Below, one piece after another: positions 50,157 through 58,657 of a stretch of DNA of 64,000 bases; positions within the stretch are counted from its first letter, which is position 1, and each line of letters opens with the position of its first letter. The notes beneath the pieces are model-generated. The model worked only from the letters and a program-made list of their open reading frames with translations. It was not told where the DNA came from and did not search any database. Source of the DNA: Pedobacter sp. Leaf194 (GTDB taxonomy: Bacteria; Bacteroidota; Bacteroidia; Sphingobacteriales; Sphingobacteriaceae); the NCBI RefSeq assembly GCF_001423945.1, contig NZ_LMPU01000001.1:741971-805970 (forward strand), given 5' to 3'. Made by a program: the position numbers and the translations under genes.

Positions 50157-50250
50157 CCAATTTATCTACTCAAAACGGCAGATAATTTGACCTTACATTA
50201 GAAACTGAATTCAAAAGTGGGATATCCAGCTTCAAAATATTTAATTAGCA

Positions 50251-50898
50251 ATGCTTAACAACTACGACAAAATAGCGAATATTTACGACAAGCTTAGCCG
50301 GTTAATATATGGGAAAGCACAGGTAAACGCCCAGATTAATCAGTTAAAATTTATTCCGAAAGGTGGTTCAGTGCTTATCGTTGGCGGTGGTACCGGGTGG
50401 ATTTTGGAAGAAATTTCAAAAATTCATCCATCAGGCATAAAAATTACTTATGTAGAGATATCCGCAAAAATGATAGCGCTCTCTAAAGTAAGGGCTATAA
50501 GTGGCAACAGCGTTAAATTTGTGAATTTTGCTATAGAACAATTCGATTCAGAAGAATTATTCGATGTAATTTCAACGCCGTTTTTGTTTGATAATTTCAA
50601 CGCATCGAGAAGTGAAGAAGTATTCTACCTACTACATAACAGGTTAAAACCAAATGGCCTTTGGCTGTTGGTAGATTTTACTTTAAAGGAAAAAGGAGGA
50701 AAGTGGTGGAAGTGGATGTTGCTCAAATCCATGTATTTGTTTTTCAGACTGCTAAAAATTGTTGAGGCCAAAAGGCTGATAGATATGGAACCTTACTTTT
50801 TAACGGAAAAATATACAATGCTCGAACAACGACTTTACTACAGCCGATTTATCAAATCGACTGTTTTCAAAAAGCATGATGAGTGCAAAAAGGCTTAG
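50251..50898 (+). CDS. Class I SAM-dependent methyltransferase
   Basis: A 215-residue protein. The SAM-binding motif I is VLIVGGGTGWILEEI (about 42-56), motif II is the acidic end of ITYVEISAKMI (Glu), and FDVISTPFLFDNF resembles motif IV. LHNRLKPNGLWLLVDFTL matches the post-motif strand of UbiE-like enzymes. The C-terminal third is basic and aromatic (KWWKWMLLKSMYLFFRLL), possibly membrane-associating. It follows the UbiA-like gene and may methylate the same product. Its final four bases overlap the end of a convergent 54-residue ORF. Confidence 0.85.
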   Translation: MLNNYDKIANIYDKLSRLIYGKAQVNAQINQLKFIPKGGSVLIVGGGTGWILEEISKIHPSGIKITYVEISAKMIALSKVRAISGNSVKFVNFAIEQFDSEELFDVISTPFLFDNFNASRSEEVFYLLHNRLKPNGLWLLVDFTLKEKGGKWWKWMLLKSMYLFFRLLKIVEAKRLIDMEPYFLTEKYTMLEQRLYYSRFIKSTVFKKHDECKKA

Positions 50899-51059
50899 AA
50901 TAAAAGTGAACCTGCGATGGTTGCGATGAACATTGCTGCCATCACTATTCTGTCAGCATTAATCCATTGAGCTCTGGTTAAAGGGGTTCCCAATTGAGAT
51001 TCACTGTGTGATTTCTGCCTGGTAAATTTGAAAACTTGGGTGTCTAATTTAATGATCAT
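50895..51059 (-). CDS. Small single-span membrane peptide (54 aa)
   Basis: A 54-codon minus-strand ORF. It starts MIIKLDTQVFKFTRQKSHSE, continues through a polar region with GTPLTRAQWINADR, and ends in a hydrophobic helix IVMAAMFIATIAGSLLF. A polar N-terminal part with basic residues followed by a C-terminal membrane anchor is a coherent tail-anchored layout and unlikely by chance. It overlaps the convergent methyltransferase stop by four bases. The rest of the gap to 51268 holds no other gene. No family is recognised. Confidence 0.55.
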   Translation of the reverse strand: MIIKLDTQVFKFTRQKSHSESQLGTPLTRAQWINADRIVMAAMFIATIAGSLLF

Positions 51060-51268
51060 GGCAAATGTTTTTATAGGTTATTTGCGATAAAACAAAAGCC
51101 AGGCCAAAACCTCCTTAAAATGTTGAATTGTTAATAACTCGTATTTCTTTGTTAACTAATTGATATTTATACTTTTGCCCGTTATTAATTTCAATCTTTA
51201 AAAAGGTGTGTTGTATGAAAAACGAAACAGGTTAATGCTGTTTTCTGTACGGGAAGCCAATCATTAAT

Positions 51269-52705
51269 TTATCCTCCTGATTTCAATTTACTATTCTTCT
51301 TACCATACCAAAAATAGATTGCAAGGCCGATAACAAGCCATACCCCAAGCCTTAACCAGGTCTCCCATGGCAAGAAAGCCATCATAATAAGACAAACTAA
51401 AATACCAAGGATAGGAATTAAAGGTACAAATGGAACTCTAAATGGCCTTTTAGCCTCCGGGTCTGTCTTTCTGAGAATGAGAATCCCTACGCATACCATA
51501 AGAAACGCCAACAGGGTGCCAATACTCGTCATTTCGCCGACCACATTCATGGGCACAAACGCCGCAAACAATCCGATAAAAATGCAGAGCATAATATTCG
51601 ATTTCCATGGGGTTTTGAATTTTGGGTGGACATCTGAAAATATTTTTGGCAGCAAACCATCTTTACTGATGGAATAAAACATTCGCGACTGCGCCATTAA
51701 ATCGATTAAGATAACCGAAGTGTAACCAATTAAAATAGCCAGTATAATGGCCTGGCTCAGCCAGCCATATGGTGTTTTTTCTATAGCGATGGCTACCGGA
51801 GCGCCACTGTTCGCAAAATCCTTGTAGTTTGCCAAACCGGTCATCACGTGGCCAAATAAGCCAAATAATACCGTACAAACCAACAACGACCCAATAATAC
51901 CAATGGGTAAATCTCTTGACGGATTTTTGGTTTCCTGGGCAGAAGCGGCAACAGCATCGAAGCCAATAAACACAAAGAAAACTAAACCCGCACCACGTAG
52001 AACTCCACTCCAGCCGAAATGGCCAAAGGTGCCCGTGTTTTCAGGAATGTAGGGGTGATAGTTTGCCGGGTCGATGTATTGCCAACCCAGGGCGATAAAG
52101 ACCAACACCACCCCAACCTTTAAAAATACTATGATGCCATTTACAATAGCAGAGCCTTTTGTACCACGAATTAGAATGGCGGTCATTAACACCACCACCA
52201 AAGCAGCTGGAATATTTACGATTCCGTTCACGGTAGAACCGTCAGCAAGTTTTGCCGTTTCGAAAGGCGATAAAGTAAGTTGCGGCGGCAGGTAAATGCC
52301 CATACTTGAGAGGAAACGTGTTAAATATTGCGACCAGCTTATTGCAACAGTTGCGCAACCGACAGAATATTCCAACACTAAATCCCAACCGATTATCCAG
52401 GCAAACAGCTCGCCCATTGTCGCGTAAGAATAGGTATAAGCGCTACCAGCGACAGGAATCATTGATGCAAACTCTGCATAGCACAATGCTGCAAACCCAC
52501 AACCCAACGCTGCAATTACAAAAGAAAGCGTTACCGCAGGACCAGAATGGTTTGCTGCAGCCAGTCCCGTTATCGAAAATAGCCCTGCACCTAAAGTTAA
52601 GCCAACACCAATCAATATTAAATTTACCGGCCCTAAGGTTCTTTTCAGCGTTCCTTCTCCACTTTGATTTGCCTCTGCAACAATGCTCGCAATTGATTTT
52701 TTCAT
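51269..52705 (-). CDS. APC-family amino acid permease (cationic amino acid transporter type)
   Basis: A 478-residue inner-membrane transporter with 12 helices. The family signature LGPVNLILIGVGLTLGAGLFSITGLAAA (about 24-51) has the unwound TM1 that binds the amino group, and GCGFAALCYAEFASMIPVAGSAYTYSYATMGELFAWIIGWDLVLEY (about 87-132) covers TM2-3. FFVFIGFDAVAASAQETKNPSRDLPIGII (TM6 and its loop) is diagnostic of the CAT/YfnA group. Substrates are probably basic or neutral amino acids, unproven. It is a single gene; on its upstream side is the 495-base gap with repeat element B. Confidence 0.92.
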   Translation of the reverse strand: MKKSIASIVAEANQSGEGTLKRTLGPVNLILIGVGLTLGAGLFSITGLAAANHSGPAVTLSFVIAALGCGFAALCYAEFASMIPVAGSAYTYSYATMGELFAWIIGWDLVLEYSVGCATVAISWSQYLTRFLSSMGIYLPPQLTLSPFETAKLADGSTVNGIVNIPAALVVVLMTAILIRGTKGSAIVNGIIVFLKVGVVLVFIALGWQYIDPANYHPYIPENTGTFGHFGWSGVLRGAGLVFFVFIGFDAVAASAQETKNPSRDLPIGIIGSLLVCTVLFGLFGHVMTGLANYKDFANSGAPVAIAIEKTPYGWLSQAIILAILIGYTSVILIDLMAQSRMFYSISKDGLLPKIFSDVHPKFKTPWKSNIMLCIFIGLFAAFVPMNVVGEMTSIGTLLAFLMVCVGILILRKTDPEAKRPFRVPFVPLIPILGILVCLIMMAFLPWETWLRLGVWLVIGLAIYFWYGKKNSKLKSGG

Positions 52706-52918
52706 CGAAATAAGTTATGGTTCCGCAAAATTATCAAAATATATTAAATCTACCTTGTTTGTATATTTTTTGCGAAGATATTACTGCTACCCGCTGTTAT
52801 ATTTTGGTGTGATGTGATGGCTCCTTCTCTTGTACATCAGAATTATGACTCCCCGGAAATTTTTACGCTTTTAAACAGACCCATTATTGCAACCACTTTT
52901 TTTAGCAGCACAGGCTTC

Positions 52919-53032
52919 GGAGGTTTTTTGCAAAGACCTGAAAAGTTTAAACCCGATAGAGCCAAATAGCACCCGATTTTCTTTTTTAAAATCGGGACTA
53001 TGGGGGATAGCGGGACGACTGAAACCGACGAA
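52919..53032 (+). repeat. Dispersed intergenic element, copy B (CCCGATAG...ATAGCGGGAC)
   Basis: This copy shares GGAGGT (52919), AAACCCGATAGA (52949-52960), ATAGCGGGAC (53007-53016) and AAACCGACGAA (53022-53032) with copy A, in the same order; the last two blocks are 15 bases apart in both. The middle differs and holds its own hairpin (CCCGATTTT...AAAATCGGG). It lies in the 495-base gap 52706-53200. A 50-codon frame at 52817-52969 runs into it and is not called. Confidence 0.65.
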
Positions 53033-53155
53033 TTACTGAACCAGCTTTACAAAAAAATCAGAGAAATAATGCACAAAACCTGAGCACAAAAATTTTTATC
53101 AAAAAATAATCAATTGATTTATAAGACTTTATGTAAATAAGTAAAATTATTTTAG

Positions 53156-53174
53156 TACTATGTATTGCATAGTA
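53156..53174. promoter_or_regulatory. Inverted repeat TACTATG-N5-CATAGTA: candidate PadR operator
   Basis: TACTATG (53156-53162) and CATAGTA (53168-53174) are perfect 7-bp inverted repeats around TATTG, overlapping the -33 element of the padR promoter. PadR proteins bind palindromes of this size in their own promoters, so autorepression is likely. Confidence 0.55.
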
Positions 53175-53196
53175 TTGTATAAAACATATATCTTTG
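53164..53196 (+). promoter_or_regulatory. Promoter of the padR-pspC operon
   Basis: ATTG (53164-53167), 21 bases, then TATCTTTG (53189-53196) fit the Bacteroidota promoter. Transcription would begin at about the ATG at 53201, so the message is leaderless or the ATG at 53228 is used. Confidence 0.5.
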
Positions 53197-53200
53197 TTTT

Positions 53201-53536
53201 ATGATAGCAGAAAATACGCAAACACAAATGCGGAAGGGAATTCTGGAGTACTGTGTTTTATCAATCATCGCAAGAGGAGAAATTTATGCCTCGGATATTA
53301 TTGCTGAATTAAGGTCGGCAAAGCTTTTGGTGGTTGAGGGCACACTATATCCATTATTAACCAGGCTTAAAAACAATGGTTTATTAAGCTACAACTGGGT
53401 AGAATCTACCTCAGGGCCGCCCCGCAAATACTACACCTTAACTGAAGCCGGTAAGGGCATTTTATCTCAATTAGACCAAACCTGGCAGGAGCTGGCTTAT
53501 GCTGTGGGTATTTCACAAAAAGGAGCCAACTCGTAA
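53201..53536 (+). CDS. PadR-family transcriptional regulator
   Basis: A 111-residue winged-helix protein. It has the PadR-like pattern MRKGILEYCVLSIIARGEIYASDIIAEL (about 10-37), VVEGTLYPLLTRLKNNGLLSYNW (about 45-67) and GPPRKYYTLTEAGK in the wing. It lacks the long C-terminal dimerisation helix of PadR-s1 members, as usual for the short group. Residues 1-9 precede the usual PadR beginning, so a start at 53228 is possible. It is followed 20 bases later by a PspC-domain gene, a pair conserved across Bacteroidota, and carries a probable operator upstream. Confidence 0.92.
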   Translation: MIAENTQTQMRKGILEYCVLSIIARGEIYASDIIAELRSAKLLVVEGTLYPLLTRLKNNGLLSYNWVESTSGPPRKYYTLTEAGKGILSQLDQTWQELAYAVGISQKGANS

Positions 53537-53556
53537 AAAATTATAACCGCAAAGAA

Positions 53557-55308
53557 ATGGAAAAGACCATCATCATAAATATAGGCAACACGATAATCCA
53601 CATTGAGGAAAGTGCCTACGAGCTTTTGAAGGCTTATTTAAACGAAGTAAAACAATATTTTGCCAATCATGCAGATGATTTGGAAATTGTTACAGATATC
53701 GAAAACCGGATTGCAGAACTGTTAACTGAACAATTAGAAGAACAGAAAAAAAAGGTAGTTGATGCAGGCAATGTCAATTTTGTAATTGGCCAGATGGGCC
53801 GTGTTCAGGATTTTGATAACGCGGAAGCTACGACAGAAGAAGAGCCGGTTGTTAATGCAAGTTTCCAGGCACAGCCTACCGGTAAAAAACTTTACCGCGA
53901 TATGGACGAACGTGTTATTGCGGGCGTTTGTGCAGGTATTGCGCATTACCTTGATTTTGATGTAAAATGGATTCGGCTGGCTGCAGTTTTAACGGTTTTT
54001 TTGGGAGGAACCGGTATTCTGGTGTATGCTTTGTTATGGATTATTATGCCAAAGGCAACTTCCAGGATCGAAAAAATGGAAATGAAAGGCGAACCAGCAA
54101 ATCTTCAGGGTTTTCAGAAGAACTTAGATGAAGAATTACAGGCGGTAAGGGAGCGATTATCTGAAGCAAACAAACATGCGCAACCCGTTTTTGCTCGTTT
54201 AGGCAACTTCATAGGCGAATTTGTTGAATGGCTTGGCCGCTTTATATCAGGAACAGGACAGGTTATTTTTAAGCTCATTGCCATTGTAATTGTCATCTTC
54301 GGCGTGCTGTTTTTGTTGGGGTTAATTGTTGGCGTGGCTGCTTTTCAAGGCTTTTGGGATGCAAGCATTTATGAATACTTCCCTTTTTCTATTGTTAACG
54401 AAGGTAACCGCGGCGTAATTTTGTTCAGCGCTTTTATTGTTTGTTTCATCCCTGTGTTAGCCCTTGTTCTGTTCTCCATCAGGGTTGCTTTTGGCAAACA
54501 AGCCATAAACAAAACCCTTTCGTTCGCACTGTTAATTATATGGTTGGCAGGTGCTGCCGCGGTTGGTTATCAGGCCGCAAAAATTTCTTCAGAATTTAAG
54601 CAGCATGCAGAACTAACGCAGACTACGGAACTTAAAACCCTGCCAACTTATATTATCGATATTGATAAGAGCAAGTATTTTAGTCGGGAGGATAGCATCG
54701 CTTACCACATTGATGCAAATCAAAAAAACCAGGTTGTGGTTGATGATTTTGAAGATGGTCCGTTTGTATCGCCGAACAACATCCGCATTAACATCAACAA
54801 AAGTGAAAATGGTGTAAGCCGTATTGTTCAAAAGTACGAATCGCAGGGAAAAACTTTTCGTAGTGCCTTGCAGAATGCACAAAACATTAGTTATAGTTAC
54901 AGCTCAAAAGATGCTTCTTTGGTTTTCAACCCACGATTTCAGTTAAGGAAGGGTACGATTTGGAGAAATCAGGAAGTTTGGATAAACCTCGAAGTACCTG
55001 TGGGTACAAAGTTGGTTATTAAACGAGATGCTTACCGCTACGTTAATAATTACGGAACCTGGGATTGCGACGATAAAGAAAGTGATTCGAATGATTACAG
55101 TACCTGGATAATGACGGACGATGGCTTGAAGTGTGTTGCGCAATTGAAAGAAGAAGCTGTACAGAAAAAGAAGTTAAATCAGGAACTGATTGATTTGGAA
55201 GCAATGAAAAAAAGCAAAGTTGCAGATACGATTTACCAAGATTCTGTTTCGAATCGAATTAGAGAAGTGAAGCAGGAGTTGGGTATTAACGTTGATGAAA
55301 ATCAATAA
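53557..55308 (+). CDS. PspC-domain membrane protein
   Basis: A 583-residue inner-membrane protein. An N-terminal cytoplasmic part (1-105) has an acidic helical pattern (EVKQYFANHADDLEIVTDIENRIAELLTEQ). The PspC domain is at about 109-168: KKLYRDMDERVIAGVCAGIAHYLD, then a membrane helix ending LLWIIMPKA. Three or four more helices follow between about 225 and 345. A long periplasmic C-terminal region (about 350-583) is rich in beta strands and ends with a charged helix. PspC-like proteins sense or respond to membrane stress. The companion PadR probably controls it. Confidence 0.88.
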   Translation: MEKTIIINIGNTIIHIEESAYELLKAYLNEVKQYFANHADDLEIVTDIENRIAELLTEQLEEQKKKVVDAGNVNFVIGQMGRVQDFDNAEATTEEEPVVNASFQAQPTGKKLYRDMDERVIAGVCAGIAHYLDFDVKWIRLAAVLTVFLGGTGILVYALLWIIMPKATSRIEKMEMKGEPANLQGFQKNLDEELQAVRERLSEANKHAQPVFARLGNFIGEFVEWLGRFISGTGQVIFKLIAIVIVIFGVLFLLGLIVGVAAFQGFWDASIYEYFPFSIVNEGNRGVILFSAFIVCFIPVLALVLFSIRVAFGKQAINKTLSFALLIIWLAGAAAVGYQAAKISSEFKQHAELTQTTELKTLPTYIIDIDKSKYFSREDSIAYHIDANQKNQVVVDDFEDGPFVSPNNIRININKSENGVSRIVQKYESQGKTFRSALQNAQNISYSYSSKDASLVFNPRFQLRKGTIWRNQEVWINLEVPVGTKLVIKRDAYRYVNNYGTWDCDDKESDSNDYSTWIMTDDGLKCVAQLKEEAVQKKKLNQELIDLEAMKKSKVADTIYQDSVSNRIREVKQELGINVDENQ

Positions 55309-55447
55309 CATTAACCTCCACTATCACCGCAAGAAATCAGTTTCAATAAAGCCAACCAAGACTTAAAAAGCCTGCTTTCTGCCAACCGCGATAAAAACAT
55401 TGCTGCGGTTTAGGGTAGACGTGGCAAATACCAGAAGAAAGAAATCT

Positions 55448-57895
55448 ATGAAAACATTATTTATGCTAATTGCATGCCTTGTGGTGTGTGGGGCTTCCTT
55501 TGCCCAAAAAATCGGAAAGCTTTCTGGGAAAGTTGTCGACGAAAAAGGTCAGGGTTTGCCCTTCGCTATCGTAAGAGTTTTAAATTCTCCTGATACAACA
55601 GTAGTAAAAAGCGGTTCTACCGGTGTTGATGGAGAATTTATGTTCGACCAGTTGAAAAATGGCAGTTACCAGTTGTCGATTTCGATGATGGGTTACCAAA
55701 CCAAAAAAACTGCCTCATTTGAACTAAGCGGCGAACTGAAAATTGCAAACGTTGTAATGGAAGGGGATGCCAAACAGCTTAAAGAGGTTAGCGTTCAGGG
55801 TCGGAAACCTTACATCGAGCACCAAATGGATAAAACCGTTTTAAATGTTGAAAACAGCATTGTTTCTTCCGGTAGTACGGCTCTTGAGGTTTTGGAAAAA
55901 GCACCTGGAGTACAGGTTGACCGCCAAAGTGAGCAGATAAAGCTAAATAACAAATCGGGCGTTACCATAATGATTGATGGTAAAACTAACTTTTTATCGG
56001 GTGCCGATGTGACAACTTTGTTGAGTAACATGAGTAGCGACCAGATTGCCACAATTGAACTGATTACCAATCCTTCATCAAAGTACGATGCCTCCGGAAA
56101 CGCTGGTATCATCAATATAAAACTCAAAAGAAATAAGGCATTTGGTACGAATGGAACGGTATCGGTAAACGGCGGACAAGGAATTATGCCCGATTCGCCT
56201 ACAGACCTGGTTCGTGCAGGCGTGAATTTGAATTTGAATCATCGCGAAGGAAAATGGAATATTTTCGGAAATGGCACAGTGGCCAGAAAAGCAAATTTTA
56301 ACAATACCTACTTAACGCGTACTACTTTTGCAAATGGCCTGGCAAGTGATTTTACACAAGATTTTGATAGAAAAAATAAGGGCGTTGGCGTGCAGGGAAA
56401 GCTGGGTGCCGATTATTATGCTTCAGAAAAAACGGTTTTTGGGGTAATGGTGGATGCAAACACCGTAAATACGAGGTTGGATAATTTTAGCAATACATTC
56501 ATCCGCGAAGTCCAATCTAACATCACCAGCAATAATTCAGTTCTGCAAAATGCCTTTTCAAAATCGCCCACTAATAATTTGACAGCAAACTTTAATGTTA
56601 AACACGATTTCGATAAAACGGGCAAAAACATCACTTTCGATGCTGATTATTCAAATTTTAACAACAAAAAAAATGAGGAATTTGATGCAAGGTATTTAAA
56701 TCAAACCGGGCAGCAAACCAATAATACCTTATTGAGAAATAACACCGATGCTAACATCGATATTTTTGCGGCTAAAACCGATTTAACATTACCGGTTAAC
56801 AAAACGATGAAGTTCGAAGCTGGTTTAAAAAGCAGTTACGTTATAACCCATAATGATTTCCTATCAGAACAATTTTTGGCTGGTGCGTGGCAAAACGATT
56901 TAGGCAAATCGAATAATTTTATTTACAAGGAAAACATTAATGCAGCTTATGTAAACTTCGGAAAAGAATGGAAAGTTTGGCAGATACAGTTGGGCTTAAG
57001 AGCAGAACATACACACTCTAACGGAAATTCTGTTACCAGCAATAAAGAGGTAGACCGGAATTATCTTTCATTATTTCCGACAGCTTTTGTAAATCAAAAA
57101 ATTAATGCTAATAACAACATCAGGTACTCTTACAGTCGCCGGGTAGACAGGCCAAACTACCAGCAGCTTAATCCGTTTGCCTTCTACATGGACCCATATG
57201 CGGTAGACCAGGGCAACCCATACCTTAAGCCACAGTTTACAGATAATTTCGAAGTTGGTTATAGCTACAAAGAAATTTCCTTTTCTGTTAACTATTCAAA
57301 CACTAAGGATTTGATTACGCAAATTAGTCAGCAAGATGAAGTAACGAGAATTGTGAGCGTAATCAGGCAGAATCTTGGGCGGGCGCAAAACTATTCGGCC
57401 AATTTGTATTTCCCGGTGAAGGTTGCAAAATGGTGGAGTATGCAAAACAATGCAAGTTTATATTACAACAAGTTTTCTGATGGAAACCTTGCGGGTGCGA
57501 CTTACAGTGCAGGTAAATTAGCTTACAATTTTAATACCTCACAATCATTTATTTTGCCAAATAACTTTACTGTAGAAGTGAGTTTCTGGTACAATTCTCC
57601 AAAAGTTTATGGTGTGGAGCAAACTACAATTCCGCAATATGCATTAAATGCCGGCATCCAGAAAAGCATGCTTAACAAAAAACTAAAATTAAGGCTAAAC
57701 ATGGATGATATTTTATTAACTAATTATTGGAAAGGAGCGCTTAACTACCAGAATGTAAATTTGCAGGTTACAAATCACTACACCAGCAGACGAGCAAATT
57801 TCAGCATCAGTTATGGCTTTGGTAACCAGAATGTGAAATCTGCCAGAACAAGAAATACTGCCACAGAGGATATAAAAGGACGGGCTGGAGGATAA
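55448..57895 (+). CDS. TonB-dependent receptor-like outer-membrane beta-barrel protein
   Basis: It has about 815 residues from the ATG at 55448, which gives the signal peptide MKTLFMLIACLVVCGASFAQ; the frame from 55400 adds 16 residues without signal character. A carboxypeptidase-regulatory-like domain (about 24-105: LSGKVVDEKGQGLPFAIVRV) is followed by a plug-like domain with VSVQGRKPYIEHQMDKTVLNVE and ALEVLEKAPGVQVD. The C-terminal two thirds is an OMP_b-brl_3 barrel with many aromatic strand ends. There is no SusC-type EVVVVGYG motif and no SusD partner. It follows the padR-pspC genes. A hairpin AACCGC/GCGGTT at 55384-55410 lies in its leader. The ligand is unknown. Confidence 0.88.
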   Translation: MKTLFMLIACLVVCGASFAQKIGKLSGKVVDEKGQGLPFAIVRVLNSPDTTVVKSGSTGVDGEFMFDQLKNGSYQLSISMMGYQTKKTASFELSGELKIANVVMEGDAKQLKEVSVQGRKPYIEHQMDKTVLNVENSIVSSGSTALEVLEKAPGVQVDRQSEQIKLNNKSGVTIMIDGKTNFLSGADVTTLLSNMSSDQIATIELITNPSSKYDASGNAGIINIKLKRNKAFGTNGTVSVNGGQGIMPDSPTDLVRAGVNLNLNHREGKWNIFGNGTVARKANFNNTYLTRTTFANGLASDFTQDFDRKNKGVGVQGKLGADYYASEKTVFGVMVDANTVNTRLDNFSNTFIREVQSNITSNNSVLQNAFSKSPTNNLTANFNVKHDFDKTGKNITFDADYSNFNNKKNEEFDARYLNQTGQQTNNTLLRNNTDANIDIFAAKTDLTLPVNKTMKFEAGLKSSYVITHNDFLSEQFLAGAWQNDLGKSNNFIYKENINAAYVNFGKEWKVWQIQLGLRAEHTHSNGNSVTSNKEVDRNYLSLFPTAFVNQKINANNNIRYSYSRRVDRPNYQQLNPFAFYMDPYAVDQGNPYLKPQFTDNFEVGYSYKEISFSVNYSNTKDLITQISQQDEVTRIVSVIRQNLGRAQNYSANLYFPVKVAKWWSMQNNASLYYNKFSDGNLAGATYSAGKLAYNFNTSQSFILPNNFTVEVSFWYNSPKVYGVEQTTIPQYALNAGIQKSMLNKKLKLRLNMDDILLTNYWKGALNYQNVNLQVTNHYTSRRANFSISYGFGNQNVKSARTRNTATEDIKGRAGG

Positions 57896-57958
57896 AAGCC
57901 AAACTAGAACTATATAAAAAAAACATAAATAATTTGTATTCACCATCAAATCAAAAAG

Positions 57959-58324
57959 ATGAAAAAGATAATCTTTGCCATTTTGGCTTTAATAATTTCG
58001 CTAAACTTTGGCTGTAAAACAAACAACAGTAACTTGAGTATTCAGGTTAAAGACACCGATACAAAGTATACTTATGATGCAAAATATCCTGCAAATAAGA
58101 CTGCCCGGCTAGCTGAATACTTTGCCAAACACACAAATATTAAATTGCCTTTGAGCCAGGCTACCGACCGGATAGTGATTTTGAGGGGTGGCGAAAAGTT
58201 TAAGCTATCAGCAACTGAAGGGGTTTTGAGTATCCGATTTGATAAAACAGATAATCAGCAAACGGCTTATGGCGAAATTAAAAAACTAACAGCGGGCATT
58301 AGTGATATTTTGAAGGCGAATTAG
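57959..58324 (+). CDS. Small lipoprotein of unknown function
   Basis: A 121-residue lipoprotein. The signal MKKIIFAILALIISLNFGC has a lipobox ending FGC, followed by KTNNSNL. The mature part has a short beta-rich segment (LSIQVKDTDTKYTYDAKYP), the helix AARLAEYFAKH-like stretch ARLAEYFAKHTN, and ends in a helix AYGEIKKLTAGISDILKAN. No family is recognised. It is on the same strand 63 bases after the receptor gene and is closed by its own terminator, so it may be part of the padR-pspC-receptor transcript. Confidence 0.75.
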   Translation: MKKIIFAILALIISLNFGCKTNNSNLSIQVKDTDTKYTYDAKYPANKTARLAEYFAKHTNIKLPLSQATDRIVILRGGEKFKLSATEGVLSIRFDKTDNQQTAYGEIKKLTAGISDILKAN

Positions 58325-58342
58325 ATTTTGTTATTGATTATT

Positions 58343-58375
58343 AGGGCGATGTATTTAGTTATATCGCCCTTTTTC
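58343..58375 (+). terminator. Intrinsic terminator after the small lipoprotein gene
   Basis: The AGGGCGAT/ATCGCCCT stem (58343-58350 with 58363-58370) is followed by a T run, 18 bases after the stop codon. Confidence 0.85.
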
Positions 58376-58398
58376 ATTTATATTTGATTTTAGTACCA

Positions 58399-58471
58399 GA
58401 CTCCTTAGCTCAGTTGGTAGAGCAACAGACTCTTAATCTGTGGGTCCAGGGTTCGAACCCCTGAGGGGTCA
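58399..58471 (+). tRNA. tRNA-Lys (anticodon CTT)
   Basis: The 73-nt cloverleaf has acceptor GACTCCT/AGGGGTC (one G-T pair), a D arm GCTC...GAGC, anticodon stem ACAGA/TCTGT with loop CTCTTAA (anticodon CTT), a T arm CCAGG-TTCGAAC-CCCTG and discriminator A. No CCA is encoded. It is the only feature called in the 333-base gap 58325-58657 besides the terminator before it. Confidence 0.93.
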
Positions 58472-58657
58472 CTAATTACATTGAGGGCTGTTCGCTGATT
58501 GAGAATTTTCGAAAACCCCCGTCATTATATTTTGGCCGCTACATACTCAAATTAAAGTTTGCTATAACACAAATGCCTTTTTTTTGAATTAATCTGCATG
58601 GAAGTTTGATAAATCAGTTTCTATTGGCAAATTTGCAGTTAATCAATCCTAACCAAA

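Noticed and set aside
52817..52969. 50-codon plus-strand frame entering repeat element B
   Set aside because: The last third is the repeat itself, the frame is not kept in copy A, and there is no hydrophobic or domain pattern.
55309..55447. Open stretch of about 26 codons ending QDLKSLLSANRDKNIAAV before the receptor gene
   Set aside because: It has a protein-like look but no start codon and stops close upstream; it may be a fossil of a longer gene, and support is too thin to call.
58481..58550. Possible fourth copy of the CCCGATAG element near GGGCTGTTCGCTGATTGAG
   Set aside because: Only a short CTGTTCGCT block matches copy C and the other blocks are missing.
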